Positions 35,427 through 46,808 of a stretch of DNA of 64,000 nucleotides are shown here, in pieces. Each line of letters starts with the position of its first letter. The first letter of the stretch is position 1. The position numbers were made by a program, and so were the translations under genes. Origin of the DNA: Macrotrachela quadricornifera (lineage: Eukaryota; Rotifera; Eurotatoria; Philodinida; Philodinidae); contig JAJEKB010020935.1 of the NCBI GenBank assembly GCA_022393335.1, forward strand, positions 1,241,410 to 1,305,409, written 5' to 3'. The notes under the pieces were generated by a model. It made no database searches and had not been told where the DNA came from. It saw only the letters and a program-made list of their open reading frames with translations.

Positions 35427-35954
35427 AATGATATAATTTATTTGAATAAATCTAAAATAACAATATAGATAAGAAGAATAATAGATCAGTTTGTATGTTT
35501 TATGGTGTATTTTGGTTATTATTTGAAAATAAAAAATAATGTTTGTCTCTACGTAAAAAAAAAGAAAATGAAAAGAAAAAAGAAAGATTACGGAACATAC
35601 GTTCGATATATTTTCTTTGTTTTCACAGCCATTACCTTCATGCAATACTGCGTAGTGTGCATTAATTGCGTCTATTATTGTATTGAAAGCATGTAAAATA
35701 AACCAACATTCGATTCTTTTATTACGACAAAACTACAAGTAATATTAAAAGAAAAAAATGTAGCAGTGATGGTAAACAAAAAAAAAATAATCAATACTGT
35801 ACCTATAAAACTATATCTTTTAACAGCGTATTTTAAAATTATATATAATTACAGAAATATTTAGTTTATCTGCAGATGCACTGAATATACTGATATAGTT
35901 TAAATTATGAATTACAGAAGTAAATTTAATAATATATTTTAAATTATTTTGTCA

Positions 35955-36465
35955 AATACCGAGGGAACCAAAATGATTGCAACATTGGTAAATCCTTTAA
36001 TGTTAAATCTTTTTTAAAAAATGTACCGTAAAATTTCTATAAGAATGGCAATTCAAGTTCGTATAAAAACTTTCGTCTAAGACTAAAACAGAAGTACTGT
36101 GAAATAATGAAATATCCCACCGAAATTTTTTTGTTTCAAATACATCCCGGCTAAAGAATATCATAGATTTTTGATTTTCTTTTTAAGATATGTGCTGTGA
36201 AAAGCGCTACAAAAACTGTATGAGCAACTTATTATAGCAAAACAAAAAAAGTCTTTCAAATATTTTGTCTAGTAGAATATGTCATCATTTTACAGTGCTT
36301 CTGTTTTATTCTTACACGAAAGTTATTATAGGAACTTGAATTGTCATTCTTACAGAAATTTTACGGTGCACTTTTTTAAAAAAGATTTAACGTTAAAGGA
36401 TTTACCTATGCTAAAATATTTTCAAAATATCCCATGTTGCAATCATTTCGGTTCACCTGGTATAT
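35955..36465. mobile_element. Foldback element with about 160-bp arms
   Basis: The left arm 35955-36110 is an imperfect inverse of the right arm 36290-36465: aaaatgattgcaacattgg against catgttgcaatcatttcgg, and ataagaatggcaattcaagt against acttgaattgtcattctta. The loop is about 180 bp. No coding capacity. Confidence 0.7.
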
Positions 36466-37129
36466 TAAATATTCTGCCATTTATTTTCTTATTGTTCTTC
36501 ATATCTTTAATTATACATCAGATATCTTTTTTTACTCTATTTGTATACGAGTGAGTATTTTTTTAAATAACTTATAATAGAAACATAAATTTAGGATTTT
36601 CTGATCTATTTCTTATAAAGTTTTCAGCAGGTGTTTTTAAGAAAAAAAACAATCTGATAAGTGGTTTACACTTAATTCCCAATTATCAAATATAGAATTA
36701 AACTACTAATCGAACAGATACACTGTAATTTTTTTTAAATTCTACTATTTGAAAAATCTATCTTAAATATTCTGAAGTATTTCTGACGTTCTACGGATTA
36801 TTCGACTAATTTTTAGTACCTCGCAAATGCTTGATTTCCGGAAAAAATCATTTCCTATAAAGTAAAATATCAACATTGGTTTTAATAAAACTCAAAAAAC
36901 AGTGCCAACGTGAAGAATTATTTGAACAATGGTCGTTATCGAGCCATTATTCAATCACATATATAAGTCGGCAGATCGTGTTTTTCATTCATTATACTCT
37001 TTAACAGCTGACTAGTGAGTTCATAACTTGTATTTTTAAAACTGCTCTATGAATCAGTTCACTTAGTATGTATTTAAATTAAAATTCTTCAATTGCTAAA
37101 ATTATAGTTTTTCTTTTTTTTCGGCAGTT

Positions 37130-37480
37130 AAAAAAATAAGTAAAAGCACCTCAGAAGTTAATATTAGAAAAAGCCTATAATATACAGCTCGATACATCTT
37201 TATATCCTCTTTTCAATGGTGAAAACTGTAATTCTTTATCTTGTCTCCATTAACAGTTACTCGAAAAATACTTATTAGCATTCAAGACACTGACACATGT
37301 AAACAAAACAGATCCTATCTTCTATTTTATTATTATGATGCTAGTTGAAGTACGATCAAATAGCATAGAACAATAGAGCATTCTTTTTTATTTTGAAGAC
37401 TATATAGCTTGAAAATTTCTTAAAATTTTTTATAAAGATTACGGAACCTTTACTACTACTTTTGGTATACTATAAGTAGT
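37130..37480. repeat. Diverged half copy of the foldback element at 54-930
   Basis: This segment aligns in the same orientation with 595-935. Shared phrases include atcaaatagcatagaa, ttattattatgat, and the block around ctcgatacatctttatatcc compared with ttcgatgcgtcttcatctcc. Similarity is roughly 70-75 percent by eye. No matching left arm was found nearby, so it seems to be a solo arm. Confidence 0.6.
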
Positions 37481-39040
37481 ATTTACATAAATATGCTGAT
37501 TTCATATCATATCTTCCTTTACGACACTTTAAAGAAAAGGTTCATCAAAAAGAAAAAAATTGAGATTTTCAGAAGAGATAATTCTTGATGAGTAGAGTAA
37601 CATCGAACGACCGATAATAAATGGCTGCACTTTGTATTTCATATTTTCTTCATCAAATACGTATTGTTTAAAAAAACAAAATATATCAAAAAATGTAGCG
37701 TGAAAATTTCTACGATTTAAATAAGATCGTATCTTTTGGTACACGATAGACTCGATTTTTTTTATACATTGTAACGCTTTTCACATTGCATCTTATAAAT
37801 AAAACCTATTTAGTAGTAAAAATATGAAATATGAAGTGTGGTGATTCATTATTGATCACGTGGTAGTTGTTATACACTCAAAATTTTCAGATACTTCTTT
37901 CAAGATCATGCGATAATCAGGGACTTACCAGTTAAAGTTCATGAATTTCCTTCAAATGAACTAAACAACTGTTCAAACAATTCTTTTCATATAAACTAAA
38001 CTGTTCAAAATATTTTAAATAAACGAAAGGTTTTTTTTTATATCCGGAGGTACTTTCCCCAAAAACAGAACAAAGTTTTTTTTTTTGAATCTCGTTTTCT
38101 CCAAATGAAATGAGTCTAAATATGAAGAGTATCTTACCAAAAGCTTATTTTTTTATTTGAACAGACTTTTATTCTATAAGATCTGTTATATATTAGCTAT
38201 AGAATTCTTTTTAACACACAAAACAGTATTTAGTACTTGTGAGAAAAGTTTCTGCTGAATGGAATGACTTACATCCGAGAAACGACAGCAAGCATACAGG
38301 ACAATATCACAATGCCCAAAATAGGGCGCATATTGTAAATATGTACTAACAAACTAGAGCCCAGAAATTCTAGTTTCGACTAGAAAAATTGAAGAAAAAC
38401 AGTTCCACTTTAAGATCGTAGGAAGTGTTATGGGGACTGTTGATCTGATGATATATTATGCAGTAATTTGTATTAGGTTTTCTCAGAAATTTCTACATTT
38501 TTTTTTGTTGACATTTATTAAAAAGCAACTCCTTCAAAAGATGCAAGAAAAAGAAAACGTGTACAATCAATATTCAACATCGTCAATTGATAAAAATTAT
38601 CCAAGAATAACAACATATAGATGAGCCTAGTTCTCATTAAAAAAGACTTTCTGTTCCAACGATTTCGGATTTCAGAAAGTGAAAGTTTTTAATTTAATTC
38701 TAGTATTCTTTTCTATAAAACATAATATAATGACTGCACGAACATTTGATTATTACTTGTCTAATATTCACATATCCTGCAATGTTCCATATTTTTTTCT
38801 CTCATATGCCATTTTCTGGTATCACATTCTAGAATATTACAATTCGATAGCATATATGGACAGAATCATTTGATATACATAGATCTGGACATAATGAAAT
38901 TTCTTGGAACTGATTTTTATATTTCTTTTTTTTCCTTCTATATGAGTCAAAAAAACACGTAACTGTTACAATGCTCATGTAATTTTTGTCACATACCGAA
39001 CATATCAAGAAATTGATAATCTTTTTCGTATGAGTATATA

Positions 39041-39320
39041 GGGTGTCCAGTAAATCCTCCATTAAAGCTCGATCAAATGAACTCATTTTTTCACGGAGGA
39101 TAGAGATATGTTCGCACTTCAAATCCACATAGATAAGGTGAGGGTGAGGAGATTGGTTTTTTTCTATTTATGAAAAAGTGAAATTTTCTTGTTGAAGTCA
39201 ATAATGGTATATAAAAAAAGGTTCACAGCTCTATGCTTCGTTAAAAAAAATCAGTCCATTTGGTCGAGCTGTAACGGAGATCTTCAAATTTTTTTTGTTT
39301 TAAATCTTACTGGATACCCT
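39041..39320. mobile_element. MITE with short inverted ends (mariner-like)
   Basis: The left end GGGTGTCCAGTAAATC is an imperfect inverse of the right end GATTTACTGG-type sequence (cttactggataccc at 39307-39320). Both sides are flanked by TATA. The element is about 280 bp and has no transposase. Ends of the AGGGTGTCC(A/C) kind are common among Tc1/mariner-related elements. Confidence 0.55.
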
Positions 39321-39471
39321 ATATATTCGTGCAATAAAACATTTGATATTAATTATTTAATAAAAATTTAAAATATTATGATGAACACCTTTGATTGAAT
39401 CTAAGTAATATTTTATTTAGCTTAATAAAATATATCATAGAAAGATTGAAATATGTTAATTGAATAAAATA

Positions 39472-39481
39472 NNNNNNNNNN
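39472..39481. other. Assembly gap (10 N)
   Basis: Ten undetermined bases in otherwise continuous AT-rich sequence. This is a scaffold join of unknown true size, just downstream of the SPRY-META array in gene direction. Confidence 0.95.
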
Positions 39482-39782
39482 AATAATATCTAGAATAATA
39501 AACATGAATTTTGTATAATCAGAAGAGAAAGAAAAGTCTGTTGAAATTAAAATGTTGATATTCGATCTTATTATTAATTAAATAGAGCATATATCACATA
39601 TTTTGAATAGTTTTATAATCTTCATACAATTATATATTGTTTCTTTCTATAGAAAATGACAAAAAACAATAGTATGTATTGTTTAAGTTAACACAAGTAT
39701 ATTTATGAATATTGCCAGCACATTTCATATATGATCAATCAATCAAAAAAAAAGAGAAACAATCAACTGTCTATTAATTCAT

Positions 39783-40754
39783 TTAATTAAATATATTTTG
39801 TGTTATTGGTGATGGTGCTGCTTTTATAAAACGTTCTAATCGAACTTGTTCATTATCATTTATTCCAATAAGTAATTGTTGTTGACTTTCAAGTTCCAAT
39901 GTTTGTATATTAGAAATTAACTGACTAATTATACTTTCTTGATCCATTTGTTCTGATGATCCATCCATCATTGTTGATATAAAATTAGAAGTTTTCCATT
40001 GATTAGTTACAGGATTTTGTTGTAAAGTACAATGTAAATTATTAACTATACACGCATAAAGATCATATATATATTTTTCATGATCATGACGAGTTATTTT
40101 AAATTGACATCCAATACATTCAGGATGTTGTGGATAATCAAAAATCTGCCAATCACCTTCAACACCACTAAATTGTAAAGTTTTACGATCTAATAGAGAA
40201 GGTATTTGTTGTAATCGAAAGATTTTAGCTGTACCATTTGAACTAAAACTTACAACTATGAAAAAAATTTTTACAAAATAAATATATATATTTAATTGTG
40301 AAATCTTACCTGGAAATAATGGTTTTGGATATGGTGATTGAATATGAAATGCTATACCTAATGGTCGATCATTATGAAATATATACATTTTTAAATCTTC
40401 ATCAGTTAATTGTAATAATATTCCAACTTTATCATTTGATTTAATACGATTACCAAATGCTGATACTAAGAGTGAATTACCATCTGATAAATTACCTAAA
40501 TAGTTCATAGCTTTAAGTCCCCATCCACTTTGAAAATGTTTTTCTGTTGTTAAACCAACCGAAGCACTTACACCATCTTCTTCATTTAAATTTTGAAAAT
40601 CTACTACCCAAAAATACTGTCCATTTTGATTAGCTGGATCTTTATACATAACATTAATTGGACTACTATAATCATCATCTTTTGTACATGTGATTGTATC
40701 ATCATTAACATTAACAGCTGATGTATTTTTACTTTCTTCAACTATCCACGACAT
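39783..40754 (-). CDS. SPRY-META fusion protein, copy 1 (most diverged)
   Basis: Two exons, 40310-40754 and 39783-40255, give 305 residues. The 54-bp intron (gtaaga...catag) is phase 1, divisible by three and free of stops, so retention would add 18 residues and keep the frame (323 codons). Exon 1 encodes a SPRY/B30.2-like beta-sandwich: GQYFWVVDFQN, VGLTTEKHFQSGW, LGNLSDGNSL, KVGILLQLTDEDLKMYIFHN and RPLGIAFHIQSPYPKPLFP. It finishes in exon 2 with VVSFSSNGTAKI. Residues from about 176 form the META/HslJ-like domain (GDWQIFDYPQHPECIGCQF, VNNLHCTLQQN, ISTMMDGSSEQMDQESII, LLIGINDNEQVRLER), then a short tail ending NIFN. No signal peptide. SPRY domains bind protein partners; the META part has no established activity. 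Most diverged of the four copies. Confidence 0.8.
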   Translation of the reverse strand: MSWIVEESKNTSAVNVNDDTITCTKDDDYSSPINVMYKDPANQNGQYFWVVDFQNLNEEDGVSASVGLTTEKHFQSGWGLKAMNYLGNLSDGNSLLVSAFGNRIKSNDKVGILLQLTDEDLKMYIFHNDRPLGIAFHIQSPYPKPLFPGKISQLNIYIYFVKIFFIVVSFSSNGTAKIFRLQQIPSLLDRKTLQFSGVEGDWQIFDYPQHPECIGCQFKITRHDHEKYIYDLYACIVNNLHCTLQQNPVTNQWKTSNFISTMMDGSSEQMDQESIISQLISNIQTLELESQQQLLIGINDNEQVRLERFIKAAPSPITQNIFN

Positions 40755-41679
40755 AATATTAACGTTTGAAACGATTATGTATCTGTCAATCTAACGTATA
40801 AGCTGAATCATAAGAAAAAATACGAAAAAAAATGATTTTTTTTTATGCTTCATTAAATAACCACACACGAGGTTAGTAGAATAATCTTTTTTTGTTATGA
40901 AAAATAATGACAAAAAAAGGCGTATCTTTCTATTCAATAGACGTTACGAAATAAAAGGATGAAAAAATGAAAAAAATGAATTGTATAATATGTATGAGAT
41001 GATTACTTTATTTTGTATAATATAAATAAAATGATTAAAGGCATATTATCATTCAAGATTAAATATAGATTGAGATATCAGTTCTTAGATTATCCCGTTC
41101 TTCTATCTTTTCTGTTGTTGTATTTGATAAAATACAATAATATCAGCGAATTGAGCGATCAAAATTGACCAAATTTTACTTGAAGACTTAGTTAGAGCCG
41201 ATGATTATAACTACTATATTTATAAAATGTTTCATACGAAAAATTAAGAATAAATATTTCTCCAATCAGGGCATTAGTTCTTCTCAATTTCACCAATTGA
41301 TATCTACCGTTATCATAGCATTCTTTTTTTAAAGTGATATTAATGTAATATATGACAATTTTCAATGAATACACTACTACGCCTTACAACAACATCACTA
41401 TTACTTTAGATTCGGAGAAGAATGAAAATAAGTACTTCCTTAAGCTTAACTGTATAAAACATTGCTGAAGACATATCTACTCAACAGAGACATCATATCT
41501 ACAATTTATATTCATTATCATGGTTTATATAATCATATTTAACATAGTTTAATGAAAATAATAAATAAACGATTAAATTATATTAGTGAGACAAATAATA
41601 AAAATATTTATAAGTTCAATTGATTTATTTTCTATTTATTTAATTAAATAGACCATTATTTCTTTGGCTTTTTAATTAT
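40755..41679. other. Spacer between SPRY-META copies 1 and 2
   Basis: AT-rich and without recognised genes or inverted repeats. It should contain the promoter of copy 1 (next to 40755) and the 3' end of copy 2. The 60-codon minus-strand frame at 41192-41374 has no family resemblance. Confidence 0.45.
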
Positions 41680-42642
41680 TTAACCAAATATATTTTCGGT
41701 AACTGCAGCTGGTGGTGGCTTCGTAAAACGTTCTAATTCAATTTGTTCACCATTCTTTGTTTTAATAATTAAATGTTGTTCATTTTGAACATCTAAATTT
41801 TGTATATTAGAAATTAATGTACTAATTAGACCTTCTTTTTCCATTTCTTCTGGTGAACCACCCATCAATGTTGACATACCAGGACCCACTTCCCATTCAT
41901 TAGTTGTAGAATTATGTTTCAAACTACAATTCATACTATTAACAACATGCGCATGAAGACGATACGAATTCTGATTTTCATCATTACGACTTATATTAAA
42001 TTCACATCCAATACATTCAGGATGTTGTGAATAATTAACAACTTTCCAATCTCCTTCAACACCACTAAATTGTAATGATGCACGATCTAATGATGTTGGT
42101 ATTTCTTGTAATCGATTAATTTTAGCGGTACCATTAGAACTAAAACTTACAACTATCAAATTTTTATAAAATAAATATATATTCAATTATGAAATCTTAC
42201 CAGGAAATAATGGTTTTGGATATGGAGATTGAACATAAAATGCTAAACCCAATGGTCGATCATTATGAAATATATACATTTTTAATTCTTCATCAGTTAA
42301 TTGTAATAATATTCCAACTTTATCATTTGATTTTATTCGATCTCCAAATGATGCTACTAATAATCCACCACCATTTGATAAATTACCTAAATAGTTCATA
42401 GCTTTAAGTTTCCATCCACTTCGAAAATGCGTTTCTGTTGTTAAACCAACTGAAACACTTCCACCATCATCATCGAAATTTTGAAAATCTACTTGCCAAA
42501 AATATTGTCCATTTTTATCTGCTGGATCATTATATAAAACATTCACTGGACTACCATAATGTCCATCTTTTGTACATGTGATTGTATCACCATTAACTTT
42601 AACAGCTGATGTATTTTCACTTTGTTCAACTGTCCACGACAT
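41680..42642 (-). CDS. SPRY-META fusion protein, copy 2
   Basis: Exons 42201-42642 and 41680-42152, 304 residues, 48-bp phase-1 intron at the same place as in the other copies. The intron carries an in-frame stop, so it must be removed. SPRY-like domain about residues 25-160 (GQYFWQVDFQNFDDD, VSVGLTTETHFRSGW, KVGILLQLTDEELKMYIFHN, then VVSFSSNGTAKI over the junction). META/HslJ-like domain about 175-289 (GDWKVVNYSQHPECIGCEF, VVNSMNCSL, STLMGGSPEEMEKEGLI, LIIKTKNGEQIELER) and a Pro/Ala tail ending NIFG. Very similar to copy 3, including about 1 kb of upstream DNA, which points to a segmental duplication of gene plus promoter. No membrane segment or signal peptide; probably cytosolic or nuclear. 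Confidence 0.85.
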
Positions 42643-42659
42643 ATTGATAAAATCTACAA

Positions 42660-43650
42660 AGAACTGTCTTTATATTAATGTAGAGCGAAAGTAAAATGAT
42701 AAAGCAAAGTAGAAAAAAAAACGATTTTTATGCTTCAATAAACAATCATCTCGTCTTTTCGTACGATATTTGTTTCTTATGTAAAGTGAGAATAAAAAAG
42801 AAAGTATGTAAATAATGTATATATATGAGCAAGAGAAGGAGAAAAACGAGTTATAAATATTCGTGATAAGTATCAACTTGTGATACTTTACATCTTTATA
42901 GAGAAAAAGAAAATATAAAAACAAAAAAGGAAATGTGAGACATGTAAACTTTCATTCCAGGGAGTTAATATATCAATTAACAATGTTATCTTGTTATTGT
43001 AATAGCTCGTTTACTAGTAAATATTATAAAGCAAAAGAGATTCTTCCTATTTAATTCATATTTGTTTTAATATTTATCTTTCTAAATTATTTTTTCGACT
43101 ATTTTATATTTTCATTTTGCACAAAATAGTTCATTAAGTATTGATTAAAATAATATGTATTTTTTTCGAAAATAGTTTTCAAATGAACACTCGAAAATGA
43201 ATAATTTTGTGAAACAACTTATTATTAAACTGTTTTAGTTATTCATTTAAAATTAAATGATAAGTATAATTAATAATTTAAATACAAAATTTTCATAGGA
43301 ATATTTATGAAAAAAATAATTCTTATGATTAATTTTTCTTTATTAAAAAATGTTTTTATATATTATATATTTATATTTTACTTTTTTTAATAATCAAACA
43401 ATCTTGTTTAATTATTCGAACCTTAATATTATTCATTATGATCAATTTAATCTTTTAATATTATATGAATCGAAATAACAATATAATTATAGAATCTCGA
43501 TTCGAAAAATTATATTTTACGGATCATTAAATAATCATCTATCATTGTTTTTGTTTTTATCGTAATAATAATAAATATGTATACGACGATGTGATGAAGA
43601 AGAAAAAACAAGATCAATATTAATTGTTTTATTCAATAAATTACTCTTCG
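42660..43650 (-). repeat. Duplicated upstream region of SPRY-META copy 2
   Basis: This region 5' of copy 2 matches 45460-46430, 5' of copy 3, over almost its whole length in the same orientation; for instance ttatcttgttattgtaatag occurs at 42988 and 45766. Similarity looks above 90 percent in many stretches. Together with the adjoining genes it marks a tandem duplication unit of about 2-2.8 kb. The frame at 42670-42924 is non-coding by this comparison, since its frame is not kept in the other copy. Confidence 0.75.
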
Positions 43651-43736
43651 ATATAACCTTTATTCAATTTATTTTTGTATATGAGGAAAAATATTTTAAT
43701 CAAATTGAATAATGGGTGAATACTTGGAGATCGTAC

Positions 43737-44350
43737 CACTTTTTGAAAGAAGATTTTTTATAGTTTTTTTTTATATTGATTAGTTTGATCGAGGATATCA
43801 AACAGTTTTAACCAAAAAAAAAATGTTACTTTTATGTAAAACAATGAAGATTTCGATGGTTTTCTCGAAACATCTCGAGAGGTGCTATATATTACATTAC
43901 TTGGTTCAAAGCTCACACTTTATCCAATAAGAGACAAACATTGAACTAACACAATCTCCAAAGCACTCTTCTTTTAAACTGTACTCTAACAAATATACAC
44001 CACTCTGAAGTAGCATACTCTTAACTTAGTACGCTTTTTTTACGACAAATGCATAGGATTTGTAAGCTTTGAAACTGGTATATCTTTCTCAGAGTGCAAT
44101 TTATAAAAGACTCCTTTGGAGATTGTGCTAGTTCAATATTTCTCTGTTATTGCGTAAAGCGTAAGTCTTAAACCATATAGTATCCTATAAAACACCTATC
44201 GAGATGGTCCGAGAAAACAACCGAAATTTCCATTGTTCTACATAAAGGTAGCAGTTCTTTTTCGATCAAAACTGTTTGATATCCTCGATCAATGTAATCA
44301 GTATAAAAAAATGTATACAAAAAACTTTTTCCAAAAACATAGCAGAGTTT
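43737..44350. mobile_element. Foldback element with about 250-bp arms inside the duplicated spacer
   Basis: The left arm (about 43737-43985) is an imperfect inverse of the right arm (about 44085-44350). Matching blocks include gatcgaggatatcaaacagt (43788 on) against actgtttgatatcctcgatc (44271 on), and ttgaactaacacaatctcca against tggagattgtgctagttcaa. The loop is about 100 bp. The corresponding spacer upstream of copy 3 lacks it, so it arrived after, or was lost since, the duplication. No transposase. Confidence 0.75.
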
Positions 44351-44469
44351 CCATAGATTCGCCCTAATCATTTTCTTACAACTATACTTTATTATCTTCT
44401 ATTTAATATAATTCTTTTATACAGATAAAATAAGCATAAAAAAAAGTGTTTATTAGCCTCTTAATTTCA

Positions 44470-45431
44470 TTATTTAAATATATTTTTGGTAACTGTAGCT
44501 GGTGATGGCTTCGTATAACGTTGTAATTTAACTTCTTCGCCATTAGTTGTTTTGATAACTAAATGCTGCTCATCTTGAACTTCTAAATTTTGTATATTAG
44601 AAATTAGACTAACAATTAAACCTTCTTTTTCCATTTCTTCAGGTGAACCTAACTTCCTTGTTGACGCAATACTCCCAGCTTTCCACTCATTGGTTGTAGG
44701 ATTATGTTCCAAACCACAATTCATACTATTAACAACCTTTGCATGAAGATCATATAAATTTTGATTTTTATCTCTACGACTTATATTAAATTTACAACCT
44801 ACACATTCAGGATGTTGAGAATAATTAACAGTGTTCCAATCCCCTTCAACACCACTAAATTGTAATGGTGCACGATCTAATGTTGTTGGAGTTTGTTGTG
44901 ATCGACTAATTTTAGCTGTACTATTTGAACTAAAACTTACAACTATACATTTTTATAAAATAAATATATATTCAATTGTGAATTGTTACCAGGAAATAAT
45001 GGTTTTGGATATGGAGATTGAACATGAAATGCTAAACCTAATGGTCGATCATTATGAAATATATACATTTTCAAATCTTCCTCAGTTAATTGTAATAATA
45101 ATCCAATTTTATCGTTTGATTTAATACGATTTCCAAATGATGCTACTAATAATCCACCACCATTTGATAAATTACCTAAATAGCTCATAGCTGTAAGTCC
45201 ATATCCACTTTGAAAATGTTTTTCTGTTGTTAAACCAACCTTAACATCTCCACTACTGTTATCGAAATTTTGATAATCTATTTCCCAAAAATATTGTCCA
45301 TTTTTATCTGCTGGATCATTATATAAAACATTAACTGGCCTACCATAATATCCATCTTTTGTACATGTGATTGTATCACCATTAACTTTAACAGCTGATG
45401 TATTTTCACTTTGTTCAACTGTCCACGACAT
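44470..45431 (-). CDS. SPRY-META fusion protein, copy 3
   Basis: Exons 44990-45431 and 44470-44942, 304 residues, 47-bp phase-1 intron. The start at 45431 is the Met of MSWTVEQSENTS, shared by all copies; an in-frame extension to 45479 is not conserved. The second exon is open throughout although it has no early Met. SPRY-like domain with GQYFWEIDYQNFDNSSGD, VKVGLTTEKHFQSGY and KIGLLLQLTEEDLKMYIFHN. META/HslJ-like domain with GDWNTVNYSQHPECVGCKF, VVNSMNCGLEHN, ASTRKLGSPEEMEKEGLI and LVIKTTNGEEVKLQR. Compared with copy 2, the META strand reads STRKLG instead of STLMGG, as in copy 4, which suggests exchange between copies. Confidence 0.85.
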
Positions 45432-45459
45432 ATTGATAAAATCTACAAAAAAGACTGTC

Positions 45460-46430
45460 TTTATATTAATGTAAAGCAAAATAGAAAAAAAACGATTTTC
45501 ACACTTCGATTAACAACCATCCCCTACTTTCGTAGGGTATTTGTGTCTTATGCAAAGTACGAAGAACAAAAAAGTGTGTAAATAACATATGTATAAGCAA
45601 GAGAAGAAGAAAAAAGAATAGGTTATAAATATTCGTGATAAGTAACGATTTATGATACTTTACACGCTTATAGAGAAAAAGACCATATATACAGAACGAA
45701 AACGAAAAACGAAATGTGAGCATGTAAACTTTCATTCCCGGGATTTAATATATCAACTAACAATGTTATCTTGTTATTGTAATAGCTCGTTTACTAGTAA
45801 ATATTATAAAACAAAAGAGATTCTTCCTATTTAATTAATATTTGTTTTAATATTTATCTTTCTAAATTATTTTTTGACTATTTTATATTTTCATTTTGCA
45901 TAAAATAGTTCATTAAGTATTGATTTAAATAATATGTATTTTTTTCGAAAATATTTTTCAAATGAACACTCGACAATGAATAATTTTGTGAAACAACTTA
46001 TTATTAAAATGTTTTAGTTATTCATTTAAAATTAAATGATCAGTATAATTAATAATTTAAATACAAAATTCTCATAGGAATATTTATGAAAGAAATAATT
46101 CTTATGATTAATTTTTCTTCATTAAACAAAGCTTTATATATTATATATTTATATTTTACTTTTTTTAATAATCAAACAATTTTGTTTAATTATTCGAATC
46201 TTAATATTATTCATTATGATCAATTTAATCTTTTAATATTATATGAATCGAAATAACAATATAATTATAGAATTTCGATTCGAAAAAACATATTTTACGG
46301 ATCATTAAATAATCATCTATCATTGTTTTTGTTTTTATCGTAATAATAATAAATATGTATACCACGATGTGATGAAGAAGAAGAAATAAGATCAATAATG
46401 TACGTTTTATTCAATAAATTACTCTTCGGT
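45460..46430 (-). repeat. Duplicated upstream region of SPRY-META copy 3
   Basis: Partner of the repeat at 42660-43650. Past about 46430 the similarity stops and unrelated AT-rich sequence leads to the 3' end of copy 4. No foldback element is present here. Confidence 0.75.
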
Positions 46431-46808
46431 ATAATCTTTATTGAATTTAATTTTATATCTTATTGAAAATGTAAAGAAAAATATTTTTCTCTGAAATTTC
46501 GTATCTGCTAATTGATTTGTTATAGAAATAGATTTCTATTTATATCATTGTACACCTATAATTAATCATGACAGAAAATGGAAGATAGAATTTATTTTTG
46601 TATATGAGGGATATTATTATCATTATTGAAAATCTAGATAGTATTTAAATCAAATTGAATAAACATTTTCTTAAAACCATATTTTATTATCTTCCCTCTA
46701 ATATAATTCTTTTATAAAAATAAATTAAGTATAAAAAAGCTTGTTTATAAGTTCTACAATCATATTTTCTAACTACTAAATCAACTGTATATTAGCCTCT
46801 TAATTTAA

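Larger units (their letters stand above)
35427..39782. other. Spacer between the stand-alone META gene and the SPRY-META array
   Basis: Holds the inverted-repeat elements at 35955-36465 and 39041-39320, the foldback relic at 37130-37480 and the 10-base N run at 39472-39481. Short frames here (36279, 37529, 38430, 38679, 38829) have no family resemblance; the one at 36279 lies in an element arm. Confidence 0.45.

Noticed and set aside
42189..42401. Plus-strand frame opposite SPRY-META copy 2
   Set aside because: Antisense shadow; similar shadows occur opposite the other copies.
44168..44371. 67-codon minus-strand frame
   Set aside because: Lies in the right arm of a foldback element and has no family resemblance.
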